This document shows, in pieces, positions 1 to 12,608 of a DNA stretch of 64,000 nt (its first letter is position 1; every line of letters starts with the position of its first letter). Position numbers and translations under genes: made by a program. The stretch comes from Eudromia elegans. Taxonomy: Eukaryota; Chordata; Aves; Tinamiformes; Tinamidae. A model generated the notes under the pieces. It saw only the letters and a program-made list of their open reading frames with translations, did not search any database and was not told the origin of the DNA. The stretch is from positions 41,749 through 105,748 of the forward strand of contig PTEX01000295.1 in assembly GCA_003342815.1 (NCBI GenBank), written 5' to 3'.

Positions 1-60
1 GGCGGGCGGCGCGGCGGGGCTGGGCGGGCGCGGGGCGGCTCACGGCGCTGTGTCCCGCAG
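1..60 (+). other. CHUK intron 1, 3' end (GC-rich)
   Basis: This is very GC-rich and ends in a pyrimidine-poor but valid acceptor (tgtcccgcag) before exon 61. Together with the GC-rich exons 61-155 and 635-749 it probably belongs to the CpG island over the CHUK 5' end, whose first exon and promoter are outside the window. Confidence 0.7.
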
Positions 61-3000
61 GACTCGGGCGCCAGGGTGGCCGTCAAGTCCTGCCGCCTGG
101 AGCTCAGCGCCAAGAACAAGGAGCGCTGGTGCCTCGAGATCGACATCATGAAGAAGTGAGTGCGGCCCGGGCGGGCCCCGCTCCGCCGTGCGCGGCTTGT
201 CCTGTCCCTCGTCCCGTCCTGTCCCTCGGCGCCGCCGCGAGGCCGCCCGGCTCCCGCGTGGGGGCAGCCCGTGCCCGAGGGCGGCGTGTTGGGAGCCGGG
301 CACCTGCTGCGCCACTGCTGCCCGTCCCGAGGAGCGGTCCTGCAGGGGTGACCCGTCCTTAGGAACCCACTCCGCTACGGGGGGCTCGCCCCACGTGCAG
401 GAATAAGAACGCGTAGGGGCCGAGGACGCGCGGAAGGCGAGAAGCAGAGTTTGGGTCTCCGTTGCCCAAGCGCTGCGCCTTGGCCTGGAGAGCGTGTTTC
501 TGTATGGGCAACATACACCTTGGCATGTCGCGACACTCGGGGAGCAGCGGAGCCTGAACCACAGCGCGTGGCCGGGAGCCTCCTTGTCCCCGCGGAGGAG
601 GGCTCCGTTTCCATCTCGCTCTCTGCGTGCCCAGGTTGAACCACCCCAACGTGGTGCGGGCCCGCGACGTGCCCGAGGAGATGAACTTCCTCGTCAACGA
701 CGTGCCGCTGCTGGCCATGGAGTACTGCGCGGGGGGCGACCTCCGCAAGGTGAGCGCCGCTCGGCCTCCGCAGCGCCGCGCTCCCGCTCCCCCTTCCCAG
801 CGCCGCTCGCCCCGTGGCCGTTGTGCGGTGCGGGACGACCCCGCTGCTGGAGCGCGGAGCGAGGCTCGTGCCGCGGGAGCAGGCGGCGGGGCAGCAGTCC
901 AAGGGCGGGCGGAGGGTGTTTTATCCCGGAGCAGTGTCCCCTTTCACAGGAGCGCGCAGCCGTCTGCCGGAGCCTCGGTGTTAGTGCCCGCGCGCCGCGA
1001 CGGCGTTTGCAGCTCCGTGCCCCTGTCAGGCCCCTTCTTAACCTGCGTGTCCAGTGCGTTGTGTGTTGGGCTCTTGAACACTCTTCCTTTTCCTGTGGTG
1101 AGCGTGGGCCACCAAAACTCGCAGGATTTTTCCACTTTCCTTCTAAACCGGGAGCTGCCTCTCTGCGAAGCAAGAGCAGCACCCAAGAGCAAACGAAGCT
1201 TGCAAACAGCGGCCCTATGGCTGGACCGTTTCTCTAGTCCCTTCCCTTTGCAGCTACTTTCAGGAAACAACTTTGGGTTTTTTTCCTGTATGATGAAGTA
1301 ACAGATTTCCACTCATTAAAGCTTGCTTAGAAATCCCCTCCTCTAAGTGTCAGGGAAACTCTTTTCTGTTTTTTGTTTGTTTGATAAAACATAAATATCA
1401 GAGAGCTTAGAGGAACAAGTCATGGACTGCAAGGACCTGTAGAGAAACCAAAGGAGGTTAACAAAAGCCATCGCTGAATGCGGTAATAACGTGTTTGTGA
1501 CTGACTTAGCTTTGTGTCATTGCCTGGTGTTGTTTAAAACAGTTGGAATGGCAGCAAAAGGCAGCCAAGTGCTGCTGGGATGTTGCCAGCACAGACAGCA
1601 GGCCGCGTTCTCCGCGGTGCTTGGGCATTGTATTTATGCAATACAAATTTAGAGAAAACTCCCAGGGAAAAACTGCCCACCTCCCAGGTGGTGGGCAAGG
1701 AATTTGGGGTAGCTCTGCTTTCTGCACAGCTGCTGACTGTTTAGTTTCTGATACGTCTCTGGTTATTGCCTTGCGAGTCGTTGCCTTGCAGGTGTAACCT
1801 GCTTCTCTCTTCTGCAGTTGCTGAACAAACCTGAGAACTGCTGCGGACTTAAGGAGAGTCAGATTCTCTCTCTCCTTAGTGACATTGGTATGTAGCCTGT
1901 TGCCATTTTTATTCTCATGTTTATTACATTTAACTGCATTTTCCTGTGGAAACAAATCAAAGTCTGGTTCCGGAGGAAGGACTTTGTGCCCCTCTTGACC
2001 ATAAAGACAAGAGATGTTCACTACTGAACTGCCTGTGCAACGTGGTTTGAAAATCGGAGATTGCAGAAAGTGCCTGATATCCCACGGATTTCAGAAAGCA
2101 GAGCTTCTTGCTTAACTGGAAAGAGAGCAGGGAATCAGTGCAGGAGCAGCCCAGGGAGACAGCTCTGTGGTTAGAGAATGTTGTTTATTTTAGATAACCA
2201 GTCTCTCCTTCTAGGGTAGGATCCCTGCTCTTAGAATGAATCATAGAATGCTTAAGGTTGGAAGGGACCTCCAGAGGTCATCTAGTCCAACCCCCCTGCA
2301 CATGCAGGGTCCCCTAGAGCACGTGGCACAGGGGGGTGTCCAGGCGGGTTTGGAAGATCTCCAGAGAAGGAGACTCCACCACCTCTCTGGGCAGCCTCTT
2401 CCAAAGACGTGTTTGGGTGAAGAAGTTGCCTGAGCTTTTAGGCAGGACTTCCCAAGGGATCTAAGGGATGCTTTTCTTGTCTCAAAAGACTGAGAAGAGG
2501 AGAGAGGATCGTCTCTAGGCCCTTGAAAGGGCGAGGCATGTGAATTCCCAGAGAAAGGGAATGGAGTTGATCTTTGTTTTCTCTAAGGCCGTTTGCCTTC
2601 CTTGCACTGCTGCCATGAGCTCGCCGGGATACTTGTTTAGCATTGGTGGCCAATGACGGGTCATCTGGAGTTTCTTTCCTGCCCAAGTTCTGGATGTGGA
2701 CTTACGTGTTGGTAACTTCCTCGGGGCTTCATCAGGTCCAGGTCTTGGCAATTTCAACATGTTACTCAGACTGAGTATTTTTTTCTGCGTAGGAAAATTT
2801 AAGGTACCCCGTGATGTCGGTAGGAAAAACAACACAATTTACACCTTTCTACTTTCTTTCCGTCTCCAAGAGGGAAAAATCACAACTTCTTTGAAGAAAG
2901 TCTCCATGTATAGGAGGTCGTTTTGGCTGTTTTGTGGGTGACCTTGTCCTGTGACAGACACGCACTCAATCCTTTACGTAGCAGTCAGCACCGTTAGTGA

Positions 3001-6000
3001 ACGCGCTCACCGTGTTTCCACCACCACCTTCAAGCAGAATTTTTCTCTGCGAGGAGCTCCATCATCACATTAAAGCAATTTAAGTGTGCTTCCCTCCCCA
3101 CTTGGGTGCCTGCCCTCATTTCTTCCCTTAATCCAGTGCCCCCATGATCATGTCAGGAGCTGGGTCTGGAAAGCAGCCTGGATAAAACTTGATCTTCTTT
3201 CCTGAGTAGGTTTCAGCTGAGTCACTGCCAGGACAACAGCGTCCACATGAACGTGCAGTCACATTAAAGCCTGAGAAGGATTCAGCCGCCTTTTCTATGG
3301 CCTTTAAAGCAAGATGTTTGACCTGTGGTCAAATTGGCCTGAATTCCTTAGTCAGCAGAGCAGAGAAAAAGAGCTGGTTTAACTCTATAGGCATGTGCTT
3401 AAATATGACAGTTAACTTAAGGTCATTAATATGTTTAATGCTTTTTTTTTTTAAGGGAAGATTTATTGCTGAATATCCTCCTTGTTAAACTTCTGTTGGA
3501 AGTTTTTTTTTTTAATAATTGCTGCTTTTTTTTTTTCTCTGCCTTTCAGGGTCTGGTATTCAGTATTTGCATGAAAACAGAATTATACACAGAGATTTAA
3601 AGCCTGAAAATATCGTTCTTCAGGATGAAGGTGGGAAGGTAAGTCTTTGTCACTGGTGTCCCAACTGTCGTTTCTAGAAGCTAGAAGTAGTTTTTCTTGC
3701 CCAAGAAAATTGGGTGAGGGTGAATGGTTTATAGCGTTGAATTAGCTTGAGAGAGCAATCCAGGTTTTATTAAAAAATCCTGTTTTCTTGAAAAGCCATA
3801 GCCTATTTTGTTTATTCTTAAAATCTTCTCATTAAAAACAGCCAACTCTTGCTTCCATTCAGGAGCCAACCCTGCCTGCAGCAGGGTGGAGATGATAAGA
3901 AATTGCAGCATGCGATATCTCTGTGTTTGTGGCTTTATGAGGGTGGCATGTACAACTGAGCCTGTCCATGTAGTCACAGAATTAAAATAATAAAAAAGGT
4001 AATAAAAACCGTTGACTCTTTACAGGTTGTCCACAAGATAATAGACCTGGGGTACGCCAAGGATCTGGATCAAGGAAGTTTGTGCACGTCGTTCGTTGGA
4101 ACGTTGCAGTATTTGGTAAGATGGTTGTTCCCTGTCTCTCCCACAGCCAGGGGCAGCTCGCACACCCACCTTTCCTCCGCATCATCAGACTCCAAACCCT
4201 CCAGTCTCTGTGTGGGTCAGGTCCTCCGGGCTCTCACCGGTTTGGTACCCTGCATGATGGGGTCTCAAGCAGGTGTCTGCATCCCTCCAGAGCTAGGAGC
4301 CCAGACGTTGTCTCTGCAAAAGTGAGAGGGCTCGGAGTATCGGAAAATGCACCACACTAAAAATGTCTTCTTTTTGTGGTACTTTCTAGGCCCCGGAGCT
4401 CTTTGAGAACAAATCCTACTCTGTTACAGTTGACTACTGGAGCTTTGGAACGATGGTGTTCGAGTGCATCGCAGGATTTAGACCCTTCTTGCATAACCTG
4501 CAGCCTTTTACCTGGTGAGATGTTTGCTGCCCGGGAGATGATGCCAAGGAGCAGAGCAGCTGCACACGCTGTGTGACCAGAGTGATCAGACGTGTTAGCG
4601 AAGCGCCGGAGCTGTCGGCGCCTCCGTTCTGCAGCGGGCCCGGCTCTTCTCTGCTCCCATTGGTGGTTTTTGATTGCCTCCTCACAAATGTTGTGTCCTC
4701 CATTGCATGATAGGACCTAATCCTAGTGATTCCTTCAGGAGGGAAGTTTGAGCGTCCCCCCACCAAGATAAGAATGGAATCGTAAAGCAATCTATTAAAC
4801 AATGATGTTTAATAGAACAATGCTGTTCATACAGTCTCTTATTCAACTAGGCGATGAGGTCGCTTGTTATCAGCAGTAAGTAATGCCCAGAAAGGCTTGT
4901 GTAGTGAGAACATAAGATGCAAAAGGAAAAAAACCAACCTGTGCATGGGGTGGGATTAGAAAGTGTGTGATTTAAATTACAGATTTCTGTATTTCCTCTA
5001 TTTCTTACCTTGAGGTATCGGGGGAGTCTATACTTTGTTTTCATAAGGTTGATTCTGCAACAGGACAAATATAAAAATGATTTCTCCGTGAACTTAGAAA
5101 TATCTTTCATTAAAACACACTCACTTTTTAAACTAATGCACTCATAAACACAGTTTACCACAGCTACCTACACATATTATTTCAAACTCGTATGTAGCAA
5201 TATTTTCTTCTTTGAGCAGCTAACTCTTGAGCTTTATTTGTTTTGACAGTTCACCATTCATCCCATTTTTCTCTAGCATATGGGCTAAATTGGTTTCCTG
5301 ATGTCAGTAATAGAAGCAACTCTTCCAAGCACTAAAAGGGGACAAAACAGTACAGGTTGCACGCAGTTACCTTCAGTATGTTGTGGTGTATTTGAGGGAG
5401 AAATCAGGCTGGCACCCTACAGGTTGATGCAGTGTTGCTGCAGCCATAGGGCAGATCACAGACCCAGCTGCTCTGAGACCTGTGCTGGAAAACCCTGTTG
5501 TTGACCCTCTAGGCCCAGCCAGTCCTGAGGGGGAGAAACTGAGGCAGAATTTGCTGCCTGAGGTATCCATGGGGGCTCTTGCTTTGCAGGCACGAGAAGA
5601 TCAAGAAGAAGGATCCGAAGCACATCTTTGCTTCCGAAGAGATGAACGGGGAGGTTCGCTTCAGTACCCACTTGCCGCAGCCCCACAGCCTCTGCAGGTA
5701 AGTGCCTAAGCCCTGCCACATGGCCAGGAAAAGCCCTGGAGCTGAGAGTGAAGTAAATGAAGATCTGAAGTGAATGCAAATGAACCTGTCTGGTGGTTTG
5801 AGCTCTCTGCGCAGGGTTTCAGGAGGCTCTGAACAATGCTGCTCATGTGGGTTATCATGGAGAAGAGCCTTCCGCAGAGCTCTGTGGTGCAGAGGTGGTT
5901 ATTCTGCAGACGCTGCTCTGAAAAGCCCTTGCTTTTCAGTGCATCACAGTTGCTTTTTGGGAAAAGTATACTCCTCTTAATCTAATTTGAAAACGGTCAA

Positions 6001-6243
6001 TCTGCTGTTCTATTAAGATGTTTTTGGCTGGGTGAGGAGCAGCTGTGAAGAAGGTGGTTAATGTCCTGGATGGTCGTGTGCTGCTTCTTAGGGCTCCTCT
6101 GGTTTAGCTTAATTGTAGAACCGATGGAAAACTGGCTGCAGCTGATGCTGACCTGGGATCCGCAGCAGAGGGGCGGAGGTGTCGAGCCCGAAACCAGTCG
6201 CCCCAAGTGTTTCTTCATAATGGATCACATCCTCAGTTTGAAG
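61..6243 (+). other. CHUK: CHUK kinase-domain exons
   Basis: Eight exons encode the kinase domain after the glycine loop. Seen: the ATP-binding lysine in VAVKSCRLE (61-155, equivalent of human K44); the hinge region MEYCAGGDL (635-749); the catalytic loop HRDLKPEN (3550-3638); DLG in place of DFG and the activation loop [10 protein letters not shown] (4026-4115). Both activation-loop serines (human S176 and S180) are kept. APE is present as APELFENK at 4390. The basic stretch [10 protein letters not shown] (5590-5697) matches the reported nuclear-localisation lysines of human IKK-alpha. The last exon of the block, 6108-6243, closes the C-lobe with DPQQRGG. All key residues are intact, so an active kinase is expected. 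Confidence 0.95.
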
Positions 6244-9200
6244 GTAGGAAAACCAGTGTCTCGAGGGCTGTTTCTCTTGATCCCAGTGAGCTGGTCAGTA
6301 TATGTACTGTGTCCTCAGTCACCCCTTACCTGAGGGTGAAAAGTCACCAGCTGTACTGATCTATAGCTTTGCTCTTGAAGCAGAAGCATGACCATGTGTT
6401 AATGAGTCCTTACTGAGATGTGATAAACAGCAAGTCCGAGTGATAGTGCAATATTTACTAATAACAGTTTTCTTGATCTCTCTTGCTCACGTTGTGACCG
6501 CCAGGTCCATGTAGCTCTACCAGCACAGAGATACCATTCACTTGGCCCTTTCCCTCTAAGTAAACGCTAGAGCTTTTCTGGAGTGGGACGAACTCAGGAA
6601 AGTGTGTGTAGAAAACACATAAGAAGGAACATTTTTTTCCGATCTGGAAAGATTTCCAGAGGAATTGCAAAACAGAAAAAATACTAGGCCAGTGGTCTGG
6701 TCAACGTTTTCTGTGTCCTATGGTGGCTCCTTTCTCCTTGGTAGTGACTCACAATCAATTTGTCTTGCTCTTTTTCCAGATTGTGCACATCCTAAATATG
6801 ACCTCCGCAAAGATGGTTTCGTTCCTCTTGCAACCTGAGGAAAGCCTTCATTCGCTTCAGATGCGCATTGAGTACGAGACCGGGATAGCTACCGGCAACC
6901 AGGAGCTGCTGCTGGAGACGGGAATTTGCCTGGACCCTCGGAAACCCGCTTCCCAATGCGTTATCGACGGCGTGGTAAGAATGATCCCAGCTTTCTCTGG
7001 GCGACATCCTTGGTGTACAGAGGGAATGGAAAAATCTTAGGAAAATCTCTCTGTTCTTGTTCTCCTCTCTTTCCTTGCCAGAGAGGCTGGGATAGCTACA
7101 TGGTTTATTTGTTTGATAAAAGCAAAACCGTCTACGAAGGACCCTTTGCATCTCGAAGTCTGTCTGACTGTGTAAACTACATTGGTAAGTGAGCTGTTGG
7201 ACACCTTAGACTCGAGAGCGCTGCCTCTCGCCACGGATACCACCCTTACTGATGATATTTTCAGATGACCAAGCTGTGCTAGTTGATTAAATAGCACAAT
7301 TAAATTTGCTAGCAACACCTAAACACAGCGTATTTTAGCGTAGCCCCAAAGAACCAGCCTCGACTGTTGTCAGCAGCCACATGGGCACATCTCACTTGAT
7401 TCTGTGGCCAAAAGGGATGCCTGGCTGGCAGTCAGTTGAGCAGAGTAACATCAGAGGCACCGTTGCTGCAAGCAGATCCAGGGAGAAAAAAAATGGATGG
7501 GGGAGTGTGTTTGGTTGGTCTTGCTCAGGTTTTGCTGTTAGAGCCTCGTGATTGTAATGCCCGTTACCATCAGTCTTTTCCTAGTCAGGCTCTTAGGTAG
7601 CTGGAAGAGCTTTTTTCCAGGTGGGAATGGCAGTGAGCAGGTGCTTTAGATGCAGACGTAGTTGGCGACTGATGTATTTCTTGCAGTACCCCATGCTTGT
7701 TAGGGCCAGGGAGCCAAACAGCTCAAAGAAGTCACTGCTGTTTGGATCTTAAGAATGCCAAGCTGCAAATCCAAACAGGAGGATGCCGGAGTAGCTATAA
7801 CACACAAAGCTTAGGAACGTGTCTAGTTTTGGCAGCATCGTGCAAAAGCTGGGCAAACCTTCCATGGCTCCATCTCCTACCCCGGGCCCCAACAGCAGGA
7901 TTCCGGGGAAGTCATAGGCACCAGAGCGTGCTCGAGGTGCCCCTTCCTTCGTGTACAATTGTGCTTTTTTTAATCTTTGTGTCTTCAGTGCAGGACAGCA
8001 AAATCCAGCTGCCGGTGTCTCAGCTGCGCAAGGTGTGGGCAGAAGCAGTGCACTACGTGATTGGCCTCAAGGAAGATTATAGCAGGCTCTTCCAAGGCCA
8101 GAGGGCTGCCATGTAAGTCGCTACTCCTAACTGACAAGGCTCGAGTGTACTGTAAAACAAGAGGCTGTTTGAAGGCATGGATATATCTCGGAGGAGGTTG
8201 GATTACCCAGAGGTACAGCCCATGGCTCTGCTCTTCCTTACTTGTACATTATAAAGCAGATGTGGGCTGGGAGCTTATTCCACTCGGTGAGTTTTACTGC
8301 ATAGTGCCTGACGCTCATAATATAACTGGAGAAACTTGAATCGAGTCATTGCTCGGGTGGCAGAATGAATGGAAGAGTTCGTGTTTGCAGGATTTTGCCC
8401 TGTGATTGAACACCAAGACCCTGTCCCAGGGATTTTTACAGAATTTCATTGCCAGCTGCATCCTTCCTTCAGACGACTCGAGGACTTCTTTTGTGCTGAG
8501 CACCCAAGTGCTAAGGAACTTTCCAGCTGACGGCTGCTGTTCTCGTTTCATTTCTTAGGCTGAGTCTCCTTCGATACAACGCCAACCTAATCAAAATGAA
8601 AAATAACATGGTATCAGCATCTCAGCAGCTGAAGGCAAAGCTGGAATTCTTTCATCAGAGCATCCACCTTGACCTGGAGAGATACAGTGACCAGATGGCT
8701 TATGGCATATGTATGTCATTGTGTAATACTTGCCTGGATCTCTTCTCTGTTCCCCCTGTGAAGGGCAGTGGATAAAAGTTAACTTAAAATTAATGCAGAG
8801 GCTGCCGCCCCTTCTATCAGCATGTCTATGAGCATGTGCGGTGGAAAGGGTGTTAAAAACTAGTGTCAGGACAAACTGATACGGTGACTGTAGAAAGAAA
8901 ACCTTTTGAGCAGCATTCTGGGAGAGCTTTTGCTGTGCTTCCTCATGGGAAAGAGCAGTAGTCGGTGTGAAAGATGAGGTGGAAAAGCCCAGCTAGATTT
9001 ATTTTCACATCTGTATCCTTTTCTAACTTAGCAAATCTTTCCTTCTCTTTAAGCTTCGGAAAAGATGCTCAAAGCCTGGAAGGAGATGGAAGAGAAGGCC
9101 TCTCAGTGTGCACAGGTAGGGGTTGCTAAAAAGAGTCCGTTAATCTCTGTCATGGAAGATGGGATGGAACTTGAGCTGACATGGGTGCCACTGCTTTGTT

Positions 9201-12200
9201 CCCTCAGTCTGTTTTATATATGCTGTAGGAATGAGAAAATCCTTCTTTACAAGTAGGTGCATTGAAAAAGGAATGTTCCTGAGCTGCCAAAGTATTTGAA
9301 TCTAGTGACTTGAATGAAACAAAGCAAATGGCCCTGGACTTTTAACACTTTTAAGAAGCTGAATTCTAGCAGAATAATTCAAAGCTGTTGTTGACTTTTT
9401 TTTTTCCAGAGAATTAGGAACATTGACCAGTGTTTGCTTTGCAGAATGTCAGAATTGCATACTGTCTGCAAGCTGCACGGGCCACGCACATTATCTACAC
9501 ATATATACTATATATACCACATGTATATACTAACCACATTAGTAACCAGTGTCAGAAGTCCCCAGTATGTCTCAGGTGCCCTATAGCTCAAAAAACTGTT
9601 AATGGCTGCCCCACCTAACTTAACTATGACATGAGATTGATGCTGCCTTGGTAGCAAATGTGCGAAATGCTAGAGAAATGTTGCAACAAAATGCATAGGG
9701 GCGGATAAAAATCCTTAGGGTAAGAGTAGGAAAAAATACCTCTGTGTATCAGCTCTGTGTAATACCTTCTTCCTGGGCAAGCTCCAGAAGAGTGGGTTAG
9801 ATGGGTAGACAGTGAGGTGGATTAGGAATTGACTGGATGGCAGAGCTCAGAGGGTGGTGATCAGTGGTGCCGAGTCCAGCTGGAGGCCTGTGGTTAGTGG
9901 TGTCCCCCAGGGGTCAGTCCTCGGTCCGGTCCAATTTCTTCATTAACGACCTGGATGAAGGGATGGAGTGCTCCCTCAGCAAGTTTGCTGATGATCCCAA
10001 ACTGGGAGGAGCAGCTGACAGCCCTGAGGGCTGCACTGCCATCCAGAGGGACCCGGACAGCTGGGCGACGAGTAACCTCATGAAGTTCAACAAGGGCAAG
10101 TGTAGGGTCCTGCACCTGGGCAGGAATAACCCTAGACATGCCTACAGGCTGGGGAATGACCTCCTGGAGAGCAGCCCCGCAGAGAGGGACCTGGGCGTCA
10201 TGGTGGACGACAAGTTGACCATGAGGCAGCAGTGTGCCCTCGTGGCCAAGAAGGCCAATGGGATCCTGGGGTGCATTAAGCAGAGCGTCTCCAGCAGGTC
10301 GAGGGAGGTGATTCTGCCTCTCTACTCAGCCCTGGTGAGGCCNCACCTCGAGTNCTGNGTGCAGTTCTGGGCTCCCCAGTGCAGGAGGGACGTGGAGCTG
10401 CTAGAGAGAGTCCAGCGCAGGGCCACAAAGATGATTAGGGGTCTGGAACATCTGCCCTATGAGGAAAGGCTGCGAGAGCTGGGCCTCTTCAGCCTGGAGA
10501 AGAGAAGGCTGAGAGGGGACCTGATTAATGTATATAAAAACCTCAAGACAGGGAGTGAGGAGGAGGGGGCTGGCCTCTTCTCAGTGGTGGCCAGTGATGG
10601 CACTAGAGGAAACGGCCACAAATTGAGGCACCAAAGGTTCCACAGGAACTTGAGGAAGAATTTCTTAACGGTGAGGGTGACAGAGCCCTGGACCAGGCTG
10701 CCCAGAGAGGTGGTGGAGTCTCCTTCTCTGGAGATCTTCCAAAACCACTTGGACACCCCCCTGTGCCATGTGCTCTAGGAGACCCTGCGTGTGCAGGGGG
10801 GTTGGACTAGATGACCTCTGGAGATCCCTTCCAACCTTAAGCATTCTATGATTCTATGTGGAAGGATATGTAGAGCCAGGAGGACGTGTGTGCAGGGCAC
10901 CTCTCCGAGAGCTGTCATGTGTCCGAGAGGCTGATCTTGTTTCTCGTTCGGCGTGGTTGTCACATGGGGAGCTAGATAATACCATCCCCTGAGGAGACAG
11001 CAGCTGTAACCTCAGCTGCAGTAGCAGCTGCCTCGCAGTAGAGTCTTGTCTCCTAAGCTCTGCGTAGGGCTCCACCTGTTATCCCAGCGAGTGTCATGGG
11101 GATCTTTATTTTTCTGCTCTCTTCGTGCAGTTCTGATTTGTAGCTGCATTTCCTCATTAGGCTGAAGATATTGGCTATCTAGATGAGCAGATTATGGCTC
11201 TGCACACAGAAATCGTCGAGCTTCAGAAGAGCCCATACGCAAGGCGCCAAGGAGAGGTCATGGAGAACTTGTAAGTCCTTTGCTCTTCTGTTGGGCTTGG
11301 AGAATAGTGAATTTTGCTGGGTTGTGTGAGCAAATGAAGACATAATTTAAGAATTTGATTCAGTATTTTGAGGCAATTGGAAAATCTTAGATTCAATATT
11401 AGTAATAAAAATAAGTATGGAATATGGAGTGGAGTTGCTGAACTGCTCAGTAATGGCATTACTGAGAAATGCTGTGAAGGCCAAGAAGCTGCAAACTGTA
11501 GCAGCTTGGGCTGTTGTTGAAAGCACAAGAGACAGTTACAAGAGAGGGGGCTAACAGCCACCAAAGCTCAAGAGCCCCCAAACCTGTTGTCATCGATGAC
11601 GTTTCTGAATGAGCCTGAGTGGGAAATATGCCTGTTCCTGGAGCGTTCTCCCTCCTTGCAGAGGCGACTCAGCTGAGCTGCTGAGCCCATGTGCTGCAGG
11701 AGCAGCAGGGCTGGTGCTCAGGAGAAGAGAAACCACGTCTTGCAGCAGTGGCCTTCATTTAGATCAGCTCAAACCAAAAGCCACTCTCCTGAAACACGTT
11801 TTTTCCGCACTTGGTCCTCTGAAAACCCCTCAGCTCTTCACCAGGGGCTTAAAGCAGGCCCTGGACAGTTGCTTTGGGAGTCTAAATCCACAAGAACAAA
11901 GGGCTCTCTTGGACTTCGGTGGGGCTTCTCCCTGCTCGAGCAGAGCTTGCTGCAGAGACTAGCTTGACATTTAAAAACACTCCATGAAGAGACACACGCG
12001 GATCTTGGGTACTAGGCCAGCCTTACCTGATGGTGGTGATGTCCTGTGTTTCCCTGTGTAGCAGGAAAAAGGGGACCTCTGCCCTTTTCCTTGTCTGATG
12101 CAGGAGTGCCAAGACAGATTCAGCAAGAATCATCTTTCTTTTTTCTTGGACCACTGTTTGTTGATATATGTATGAAACATTTTCTTCTTTTCTTTTAAGG

Positions 12201-12541
12201 GAACAGAGAGCCATAGACCTGTACAAGCAATTAAAAACAAGGCCTCCAGGTAAAGAATTTGGCTGTCCAAGAACTGTTTTTGAGCACAGATCCCACTACT
12301 CATTTTTATTTATTAGTGTTGAAAGTACCACTTAGGACAAAACAAACGATGATATTAAAGTTAACCAGCATCGAGACCGTATCTTAAGCTGATTTTTTAT
12401 ATCTTTCCTTGTTGCTCAACCTGGAGCTCTCCCAAACTCCTGCAGTTCTGCCCCTCAGACTTGGGTTTGTCATAGATATTTTCAGGCTTAAAGAGCTGCC
12501 CTAACGTTCCTCTGTCATCCCTCCAACCAAAGCACAGCATC

Positions 12542-12608
<67 letters not shown>

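Noticed and set aside
9864-10778. A 304-codon open frame that could be taken for a host gene
   Set aside because: It is the reverse-transcriptase end of a CR1 LINE, with FADD motif and the avian CR1 3' octamers directly after it. It is listed as a mobile element, not as a gene.
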